Assembly (NCBI GenBank): GCA_037176905.1
Contig: JBBBWG010026867.1
Location: 42,017-72,366, forward strand
Length of the DNA: 30,350 bases
Reading direction: 5' to 3'
Origin: Azolla pinnata
Taxonomy: Eukaryota > Streptophyta > Polypodiopsida > Salviniales > Salviniaceae
Position numbers and translations under genes: made by a program. Each line of letters begins with the position of its first letter. Positions within the stretch are counted from its first letter, which is position 1. Positions 21,463-30,350 of this stretch are shown in pieces. The notes under the pieces are model-generated. The model searched no databases and was not told where the DNA came from. It worked only from the letters and a program-made list of their open reading frames with translations.

Positions 21463-24400
21463 ATGGTTCCTCTCGAAAACACCTGGCATTGCCAGACCCA
21501 CCGAAGCAAGATGGATCAAATCCGCTCTTCTTCCGATTCCGACCGCCTCAGACGCATCAAATCCAGCAGGCTCTTTTTCCCCATTTCACCTGACAAGGTT
21601 CGGTATTGTTGTTGCCGTTGTTCTTCTTCTTCTTCTTGTTGATGTTGTTATTCCTCATCCTCTCCGTGCATCAAACCCTTACCAAACCCGTGAATTCGTC
21701 TTCCCTTCTTTTTCTTCTTGGCTTATTATTGGTTGTTTCGATTGATTGATCGATCTAATTTGTTCTTGTTCCCCCCCCTTCCCGGTTATCTTGCAGGTCC
21801 CTTTGATTTATTCGTCTTCTTATAACATCGCTTTTCTCGGCTTGGAAAAACTGTAAGGAAGATAAGACAACCCTTTTCCTTCTTTTTATTGGCTCGCTTG
21901 ATTTGGCACGAAAAATGTACGCCATTTATTCGCAGGAATTCGAAAAAAAATTGCAAAGTAATATAGAGGAAGGATAGAAGAACGAAGGACAGGAAAAAAC
22001 TAGTTTTGTTAAATATCATTGCGCTGCATGTTCATATTTTCTGCGTGGCTAAAATGTGAACAAATTAGTTTGGAAACATAAATGGTTTAAAATTTCACGT
22101 TTCATTTGTTCGTCAAATACTCATTCACTAGAGTCTCTTTGTTTTTGTTCCACGATGTCTATGCCACAGGCATCCTTTTGATTCATCCAAATGGAGGCAT
22201 ATTAAGGATTTTCTTGTGAAGAATCAGATGCTGGCTGATAAACACATTGTTGAACCTAATGCTGCCACGGAAGATGATCTCCTTGTGGTACCATCTTAAC
22301 GTTTCCAGCATTTGACGTTTTTACTTTAGGAGGATCTCTGATTCCTAAAGTCAGCATAGCACAGGCTGTTTTCATCTCATTCATTAAATCAATAAACTTA
22401 AAATCTAAGATTTGGGATGGTACATATTACTAGAATCTATTCTTAGGAGTACAATGAATGGGCTAGAAAAGGTGATAACTTTTGAGCTTCTACCATCACA
22501 ACTAATATGTTGTCAAGGACTGAAATGCAAACCATATTCTAACAAATATATGCTAATATTTTTCTACTATAATCTATTTGGCATTTACCTATAGATAGTT
22601 TATAGAGTGTACGTTGAAAACAATGTCTTAATTCTAGCACTCAGTCCTTCAACAGTAAAAAGATCTAATTGTGTACTAGCCAGTCCAGCAGTTTCAATTA
22701 CGTCGGAAACTGTTACACCGAGTTAACAGATTTGAAAGAAATATCTAATAAGGAGTATGAAAGCAGACAACCCAAAATTATGAGTCTGAAAAATTTGTGC
22801 AACCTGAGTACAGGTCACAGGTAGGAAATGTATCAACGTGTTCCTTGTTTTCAAATATCCTCTTGCAAGGACCCAGTTTTATTTCCATAGCAACAACGTA
22901 TACTTAGAGAGATCTTTGGAAAAAGCAAAGCTACTTCATTTGTTTGTTCCCTTTCTTAACATCATAAGATATGCCTTGGTCCCCGTATGACAGAGAATCC
23001 TATTGACATATCACTTTTGTGTTGGGCATTTCAAGTAATTCATGGAAGTTCAAAGGTAGTTCGACAAAACACGATCTGTACATACTCAAGGACAAGGTGA
23101 TGGCCACATTTTGAATGATCTGACTAAATATTGTCGCTAAACAATCAATAATTTCACCAGTACTCGGTACTGAAGAAATTCTAAATCATGCGATTTTAAC
23201 ACATGACAATCATTTGACATGTGCCAAGATAACTGTTTTTTTAATAGGAAATGTGTTGAAGAGCAATTCGCTGACAGAGTAGGCTGATTGAGCCCATTCT
23301 TTAATATCACATTTGCTTGACTCAATCTCTTTTTAGTGGGGTGCATTAATCATTTATGGCATTCTGGTGATCCTGAATGTTAAATCAATTGTATGATCCT
23401 TCAAATAGGCTTAACCTCTCTGTAGGAAATTGTAAAATAATTATTCAAAGCATTCAAGAAACCTTAGCATGCATCAGACACACTAGAATTCTAATTTGAG
23501 ATAGAGAGAGAAAGACAGATCTGCTTACTAATGTGAGTTCTCATCTTAATGAAGGTACACACAAAGGGCTATCTACAAAGTTTGAAGTGGAGTGCAAAAG
23601 TTGCCTATATAATTGAAGTAAGTTCAGCACTGCTTGGCCTAAAATCATCAATATATTTGGGAGTCACGATGACAGTATTGGTGTCTCTGTTACCTCAATT
23701 TTTGCAAACACAAAATCTGCATCATAGTCTACTTAATCACAATCTAGTTTTGTTACCTCAATCACCATCTTAGATTCTTTTATCCAATTCTTTTAGATGA
23801 TGACTGCAATGTAAGAGACATTTTTCTCTTTCAGGTACCACCTGTTGCGTTGCTGCCAAATTTTATTGTCCAGAGGAAAGTTCTGCAACCTTTCCGGTTG
23901 CAGGTACTATCCGATTCTATTTCAATATTGTGCTGATCTTCAAATTTTATATGCATGATTGTTATAGCAAGTACCTATGAAATGTCGCCACTTTATCTCA
24001 TCCTCTCATATTTTAGATAAAGGAAAACAATGAAAGAAGTCCTCTGGGGTGTATACCAACATTATGAACGGAATTTTCATTTTCAAATTCTTTTCCTCCG
24101 ATAGTTCTGAAGTCCTTAGGATGTTTGCTGACACTTTAGGAAGAATGTGCATTTTATGAAATTTATTATTGCAGATGATAATTTGTAACTCTATATATTT
24201 CTGTTATTTGATTCATGGATTGATACTGTTTTAATGTTTCTGTTATATGAAAATTATGTGGTAATGATAGGTAGGTGGGACAGTTCTGGCCGCCAAGCTT
24301 GCAATGGAGAGAGGTTGGGCAATTAATTTAGGAGGGGGTTTTCACCACTGTTGTGCAACAGAGGGTGGTGGCTTTTGTGCTTATGCTGATATCACACTGT

Positions 24401-25848
24401 CTATACAGTTTGCATTTTCTGAATTATCCATATCAAGGTATTTCTCAACGTTCATGATTGGAAGACGTATTCTATATACAGCTATTGGCTTGTGAATGCT
24501 TAAATATGATTCACTGGAAGACCCTGACATCTAGTAACTTTATGTGAGTTAATATTCAAGATAATCAGATAAGCATCTTGGAACGTGCCGAATTATATTG
24601 ATTGGTTTTCATTGATGGTACAGAATTATGATTATTGATCTTGATGCACATCAGGGCAACGGCCATGCGAGAGACTTTGCTGAAGATAGTAAGAATCATC
24701 TCTGTTTTGAGAAAGAAGATATCAATATGATCTTGATTGCCAACATAGAAATGGTTTACCGTGTCTTGCAGGAAGAGTTTACATATTAGATATGTACAAC
24801 TGTGAAATCTATCCTCAGGTATATAATTTTCAAGAATGTTTGAAAATGCATATAAGCTGGTAACATGCCATACAACCATATTCAGGATCATGGAGCTAAA
24901 CGCTGGATCGATAAAAAAGTGGAGTTACCGGTAAGGAAATGTCTAGGAAGCGGAAAGAATATAGATTTTATGTTCTGATTTAACTTTTTCAAAATCTAAA
25001 AGTTGGGAATCACGTATCTGGTAGAGCGGTACTACTACCCATGTCTATTTGCAGCAGCTACAGGAAGTGTTGAAGGTATTTATCATAAAAATGTCTAATT
25101 CAATCACTTCATCGTGGTTGACATTTGCAATTGGATTCCATATGTAACATGTTCATCAATATCTTAATGCTTTAATATGTAAGATGTACTACTATTTGGA
25201 CACCCCTAATACATGCTGTGGGTAAAGGATGCCAAAAGTGCCTTTCAACCACAGTTGATAATCTACAACGCTGGGACAGATATTCTGTCAGGGGATCCTT
25301 TAGGGAGAATGCTTGTAAGTTCTTCACACAATTTTCTTTGTACAACAATTCAAGCAGCTGTATCTCTGCAGATATCTAATGGGAAATAAACACAACTCTT
25401 AACAGATATCCCCAGAAGGTGTCAAACAGAGAGATGAAATTGTTTTCCAGTTTGCAAGAGAGCAAAATATTCCTATAGTAATGCTCACTTCAGGTTCGTA
25501 TGATTTCACAAGCCATGATAAAGCAAATTAAAATAGGTCAGGAAGCATTTTCAAATATGCGATCACTTTGGACATCACGATGCTTTCTAGGTTATGAAAA
25601 ATGACCAGAACCCCTTAAAAGTTTAATGAGGTTCAGCACATAAGAAAAATTAGATCATTGACTCCTTAAGCCACATATATGTAGGTCGTGCATTTTCAGA
25701 TCTGAAATGGGTCTCAGTTAATGGATTTGCTTTTGTTTTGACAACAGGTGGCTACATGAAATCAAGTGCTGGAGTTATAGCTGACTCTATTATAAATCTT
25801 AATTTAAAGAACTACATATCTTTGAAGTCTACAAACGTTGAGCATTAA
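21463..25848 (+). CDS. HDA2: Class IV histone deacetylase (HDAC11/plant HDA2 type), 14 exons, 359 aa
   Basis: This is a zinc-dependent lysine deacylase of the HDAC11 class. Exons are 21463-21597, 21797-21852, 22170-22287, 23555-23617, 23835-23903, 24271-24437, 24624-24688, 24772-24818, 24886-24930, 25003-25020, 25055-25075, 25228-25314, 25406-25493 and 25748-25848 (TAA), all in one frame. Class IV marks are YNIAFLGLEKLHPFDSSKW, EDDLLVVHTKGYL, VPPVALLPNFIVQRKVL and RGWAINLGGGFHHC. Catalytic and zinc residues are intact: H172-H173 in GGGFHHC, D210 and H212 in DLDAHQGNGH, D286 in YNAGTD and Y329 in TSGGY. The first 45 residues (MVPLENTWHC to FPISPDK) precede the conserved PLIYSSSYNI start and may be a lineage-specific or targeting extension. 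Exons 10 and 11 are microexons of 18 and 21 nt, making this loop about four residues shorter than in human HDAC11 by my alignment. Human HDAC11 prefers long-chain acyl groups; whether this one does is unknown. Confidence 0.95.
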
Positions 25849-26833
25849 TCTCCATAACAATATATGCATTGTTGCTGCTTGTATTATTTGCCAATGGGTA
25901 CATATCTATACATTGCAATGGAATGGTCTATGGAGTCGGAGTGTTTGTGTGTGATTGCATAAAATATCAGATGTTAGATATGGAAGATGGCAATGGAAGT
26001 GTCAATAGATTCAATTATTTTACCTCATAACATATCAAGACCCACCAGTCAGGTACGGGAAATCATATTTTGGATTGCCATAAGCAATGCTTGATTCTAT
26101 ATGGGGAATTTGACAGTAGTGTTGTGTGTTTTAGGCATGGTGACGAGCATACAAATTAGCAATTCAACGAGTTCAAGTGTGATATAAGCTTCGCATCTAG
26201 CTTGTCATAGTCTTGATGCAACGCAGAACCCATAATTATTGTGGAGTTTTTCCAAGCCCAGAGGTCTACTCGAAGACATATGTTGATGATGTACTCGATT
26301 CGAAAGCCGTCAGATAAGTCGAGAGTGTTTCAACAGTAATAACACAAAAACTTTCTCTAGGATAGTTTAGTTTATAGGCTTGATAATACCCTTTATGCTC
26401 TTTCAACGCAGTTTGAGCAGTTTCTGCTATGGTTTTAGGTCTTAGAGACTCAATCGATGCTTGGTTCTACTTAGAACATCGACATCAACACCAGCATCAG
26501 CATCAACATCAACATTAGCATCTGGACTAGTAATCGACATGATCGGATGCTTACGCACTTGAGCTCAGCGAGCGCCACAATTGCATCGATCTGTGGAGGC
26601 GTTATCGACCGACACTCTGGAATCTCTTCATTGTCAAGAGGCAATGATCATACACATCTATGTCATGTGGATGTGTCTATGTATGTATGCGTGCATACAC
26701 ATGCACACACATCCATCCACGTCCTCATGCATGTATGTATACTATGGTATATACGGAAACTCTCTTTCTCTCTCTCTTTCTCTTCCTTTTCCATGAACGG
26801 ATCAGAGACAGAGGAAAGGATCAGCAGAACGCG
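25849..26833. other. Spacer between deacetylase and RING-FYVE-SYLF gene
   Basis: The left part should hold the deacetylase 3' UTR. A CATCAACATCAGCATCAA triplet-type repeat lies at about 26480-26522. ATGTATGCGTGCATACACATG-like sequence lies at about 26680-26745, and a CTCTTT microsatellite at about 26760-26790. These resemble the simple repeats at the left edge and near the gap. No separate gene was found. The right end should be promoter and 5' UTR of the next gene. Confidence 0.6.
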
Positions 26834-26920
26834 ATGCAGGGATTCGAACCCCGGACGCTTCCTGCGTGCCGCCGGACGACGACCCATCTCGTCAAATCCC
26901 CCGATCTCGCTAACCCTGCC
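26820..26920 (-). other. tRNA-like sequence with pol III box A and box B (SINE head or tRNA relic)
   Basis: On the minus strand GGTTCGAATCC (26850-26840) matches the box B consensus exactly. The bases around it form a five-pair T-arm stem with one G-T pair. TAGCGAGATCGG (26912-26901) matches the box A consensus at all but one position. Spacing of T8 to T54 would be 64 nt, longer than a normal class I tRNA. The acceptor halves do not pair, so this is not a working tRNA gene. A tRNA-derived SINE head or chance remain possible. It overlaps the first exon of the plus-strand gene. Confidence 0.4.
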
Positions 26921-29900
26921 CTCTCTGCAGCCGCCCACAGCCCCGATCTGCCGACATGCGCCGTGTGTATGGAAAAGCTTGGTAGCTATGGTGGCCCTTC
27001 CTCTCTCCCCTGTGGTCACAATGGCTGCTTACAGTGCCTTCAAAAGGTAGGCCCCCTGTTTCCGCCCCGCTATTTTTTCTTATTTTGTCTGGTGATTTGG
27101 TGGATGGGTTGGTGTTACATCCGACTCATCTCAAGCATATACATGAATATGTAACTACCGAATCATCAAAACACTGGAGCACCAAAATCTTACATATAAT
27201 ACAGAAATCGTCAAAATCAATGCAATGAGGATAAGGTGTATTTATATACGTATGTTCATCTACACGTTTTGGTTATTGTAAAAATTCGGTTTTGATTAAG
27301 TGGAAGATTTGTTTTTTTATTTGCAAAGCTTTGGTTTTGTTGATCTGGAAAGGTATAATTTTGATGATTTGGAAGGATGTTGCCATCTGAAGGAGACATA
27401 ACACCCTTAAATTCAGATGTATTTTGTTCCGCTGTAGTAGTTGTTACGCAGCATGTGTGTTTTGGCTCTCTAAATTAGTATTTTCTTAGAATTTTGTGGA
27501 GAGTCTTACATGCAGGGGTGCATGCTGTAAATAAACAGGTATTATTTGTGAATGAGGTAGATCTGTATGACGTAAAGTTCTCTCCTACATGCATACTCAC
27601 ATGGCGACATTTTATCATTTGTAATGGGTTGAACTTTGTAGACACATGCCACCAGAAGTTGATAGATCATATATTCATGATTGGTTGTTTGATATATAGT
27701 TTGTGTTTGGGCATGTCACCTGGATTTTCTATGTAGAGAACCTGAATTTGATTTGTGCAGGTGCAAGCACACAATGCTATTCCTTTATGTCCGCTCTGCC
27801 GAACCCCATTTGATGCCGACTTGAATCTAGGTTTGAATTTGGATTTCAAAGAGATGTTAGAGGCACTGCAGCTAGCATCATCTCGCCACTTAAGGTTCGA
27901 CGAAAGTACGATTTGCAACCCAGAAGATGCGTACAATCAACTTTCCCATCACACAATGAATGATAAGCCTAATATTGCTGTATTGCATGGTGAATTGAAA
28001 CACTATCCTCATCTACCAATTGGTGGAAAGGGGCCTGCAGCTGTGCTAGGAAATGTTGTTTCCTCACAGCCGATTCTTAGAGGTTCTATGAATGAGTCAA
28101 CTCATATTAATAGCAAAAATTTACAGGCTGGTATGCATGGTGAATCATCAGGGTTACCTGAGGTAAATTTACGGAATGTATTGAGGGGAGTGGTTGCACT
28201 TATGTCTAGAAAGACAAGATCATCTCTAGAACAGCCAAATCTTCAGGGTGGGCGATTGGTTAGAGAATCCTCTAATCGTTTAGAAGAGGTGGTAGATTCT
28301 GGTGCAGATTTGTGGACGAGCATGCATTTTCCTAGTGCGCCTCCACTTCTCACTGGTAATGGAGAAGATGCAACTGCATTGAGAGCGATTCTTGACTCAG
28401 AACCACCACAGTGGATTCCAGATAGTGCTTGTGGAAGCTGTATGCAGTGTGATGCCAAATTTCAACCATTGAGACGGGCACGCCATCATTGCCGACTATG
28501 TGGTGGAATATTCTGTAGTGATTGTTCAAAGGGAAAATGCTTAATGCCTTCCAAATTCATGGAAAAGGACCCACAAAGGGTCTGCGATGGCTGTTATGAA
28601 AGGTTGGAACCTGTACAGCAGATTCTGATTGGTTCCATCAGTAATGCTGTACAGATTGCGATTCATGATGTAACTGATATCACTTGTGTGAGGGCTTGGT
28701 TGAATAATCCGCTTGGTTCCTGCATGCAAGATGAGATCTACAAAGCAGCAAACATTCTGACGACGTTTTCGAAGGTGAAATATTTCATGCTTTCATTTGA
28801 AGAAATTACTAGAACTCTTAGTTACTGTTTGACAACGATTAAGTAGCACTGGCCAGAAAATTTCTATCTGTGAGTGGTTGGGTGCTTGTTTAAATTCCAT
28901 TCAATGCAGCATTAGTATATATGTCTGCCCTGGAAATAATTTTATCCAGTGTCATCCTGATGGGTGGTATTCTAGAATATATCTCTTTGTACTGAAATTT
29001 TCAGCACTTCAACTTCAAGGATTTTTTAAAAAACACAATTATATGCTTAATAAAAGTGCGTTTTCCAGATTGGCAAGCTGAAACCAGAGCAATCAATACC
29101 AGAAGCTGTCTTACGAGGAGCTAAAGGACTTGGTATATTAACCATAGCAAAATTAGGGGTGGTGCTGACATATAAGCTGGGAACTGGTTTGATTGTCACA
29201 CAAAGGGAAGATGGTAGTTGGTCTCCTCCAGTTTCAATAATGTCTGGTGGTTTAGGATGGGGCCTGCAGGTTTGTACTTTTCTCATACATATTCACCAAT
29301 TTTAGAAGGTAACACATTTGTCTCTTGATTCACAAGCACAACAGATGGCAAGGGAATATTTTAGGCATACGATTCTGTGATCAAATTGTGTGTATTTCTG
29401 AAAGATCTTGAAAGACATTCATGAAGAAATAGAGCTATTGATACATCATGGGGCTTTTGCATATTATAGATATATTCAGTCATAGCTGAACGTGAAGACA
29501 TTTCTGTTAAAGACCTTTTAGAATAGTTTAGAAGTGTCTTTAGACTACAGTTTCTAAAGACATTCTAGAGATATCTTAAAAAATCTAGGTAAGTCCATGA
29601 TAGATCTATATATCATTTGAGGATGGTTGTGGTAGTTGAATTCGTAACCTTTGGCATGCTTCACCAATGACCAACACCCCTAACCTTTCAGTTTTTGTAT
29701 ACAGTACTTTTCACAGTTTTGTTATTGATTTTGAATATTCGCACTCATTTAAATTACTTGTGATGAACCAGGCAGGTGGAGAGCTGATCGATTTCATTAT
29801 TGTTCTCCGTTCCATCCAAGCAGTGAAGGCCTTTAGTGGGCGTTTACATGTGTCGATTGGAGCTGGAGTAAGTGCATCAGTGGGGCCACTGGGTAGAGCT

Positions 29901-30350
29901 GCAGAAGCAGATTTGCGTGTTGGTAGTGGGGGTGCAGCTGCATGCTACACATATAGTTGTAGTCAAGGTATGTTAAGTGACAGCACCTCAACAATTATAT
30001 GTTATATGTTAGAATTTTGGGAACGGTATTAGAATACCCGTGGAATTTCACCTATTTACCAAAATGGCCTATATGTTCCAAATTACCCCCTATCAAAATA
30101 AAAATACACCTTTTAAACTAATTGTACACTCAAATATATGTGACATTCACCTAAATACCATTATGTAAAGATCTTATTCAACATGATGGTGATGATTGTG
30201 GGTTCTCGTCTGAGAAGAGTTAGGGTTACGGTTGGGGTTGAAGTTCGAGCTTGGCCTAGGACTAGGTTAGGGCTAGGGCTAGGGTTAGTGTCCCGCTCAA
30301 AGATGGAGGGAAGTGACTTGGGCACAATGATTCATGCTGATTAGTGAGCT
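26834..30350 (+). CDS. RING-FYVE-SYLF protein related to CFS1, 3' end outside window
   Basis: CFS1-type proteins bind PI3P on endosomes/autophagosomes through FYVE and act with actin and ESCRT in autophagy. Four exons are visible: 26834-27046, 27761-28774, 29069-29269 and 29772-29967 (phase 1, next exon beyond the edge). A complete C3HC4 RING lies at residues 42-84 (C42, C45, C60, H62, C65, C68, C81, C84), split by intron 1. The FYVE domain starts at W289 (WIPDS) and has RRARHHCRLCGGIFCSDCS and QRVCDGC. The SYLF/DUF500 domain starts at residue 410 (SIPEAVLRGAKGLGILT, TGLIVTQREDGSWSPP, AGGELIDFIIVL, FSGRLHVSIGAG, AEADLRVGSGGAAACYTYSC). Its last part is missing. A HFPSAPPLL segment and an AILDSEPPQWIPD lead-in resemble CFS1. 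As I recall, Arabidopsis CFS1 has no RING. The start codon is uncertain: the frame is open further upstream, and the first 20 residues overlap a tRNA-like sequence. Confidence 0.9.
29968..30350. other. Intron of RING-FYVE-SYLF gene with telomere-like motifs
   Basis: The donor GTATGT follows exon 4. Bases 30220-30290 hold degenerate GTTAGGGTTACGGTTGGGGTT and GGTTAGGGCTAGGGCTAGGG units. No acceptor and SYLF continuation was found before the window ends. Confidence 0.6.

Noticed and set aside
26820-26920. Functional tRNA gene on the minus strand
   Set aside because: The T arm is good, but the acceptor halves do not pair and the box A to box B spacing is too long for a normal tRNA.

Overview
The window is nuclear DNA of a land plant. 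Five genes carry spliced or intronless reading frames with clear plant relatives: a PLS-class PPR protein, a plant-type PRP19, a class IV histone deacetylase, a FYVE-SYLF protein and a SMC5/6-factor-like protein. A sixth is hidden in simple repeats. Introns are short with GT-AG ends, and plant telomere motifs (CCCTAAA) occur in spacers. The very regular PPR repeats (units of about 101 residues rich in VDMYAKCG and SWNALISGY) resemble those of seedless vascular plants such as ferns. That placement is an inference, and the species is not known.

Layout from left to right. Bases 1-2036 (minus) hold a low-complexity but stop-free reading frame with an ADELFFKG..LPL motif, as in BKI1/MAKR-type membrane-associated kinase regulators; its 3' end lies outside the window. 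Bases 2037-3790 are tandem repeats. Bases 4253-8822 (minus) encode a 475-aa protein in 12 exons, tentatively a plant SMC5/6 loading-factor-like protein (SLF2/ASAP1 type). Bases 10234-15427 (minus) encode PRP19, the U-box/WD40 subunit of the spliceosomal NTC, in 18 exons (519 aa). An ATGT/ATGC microsatellite with a 100-N assembly gap lies just upstream of PRP19, followed by a 175-180 bp tandem duplication and a possible gene relic. Bases 17266-19986 (minus) encode a 906-aa intronless PPR protein with an E domain. A repeat-filled divergent spacer separates it from the HDA2/HDAC11-like deacetylase at 21463-25848 (plus, 14 exons, 359 aa). From 26834 to the right edge (plus) lies a RING-FYVE-SYLF gene related to CFS1, with its last exon or exons missing.

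The genes are independent housekeeping or regulatory loci and not a cluster with a shared pathway. Splice sites were derived by hand. They keep one frame from start to stop in the three complete multi-exon genes, and across the visible exons of the truncated RING-FYVE-SYLF gene. The most unusual points are the RING domain joined to FYVE-SYLF, a tRNA-like box A/box B pair under its first exon, two consecutive microexons in the deacetylase, and the reading frame buried in hexamer repeats at the left edge.
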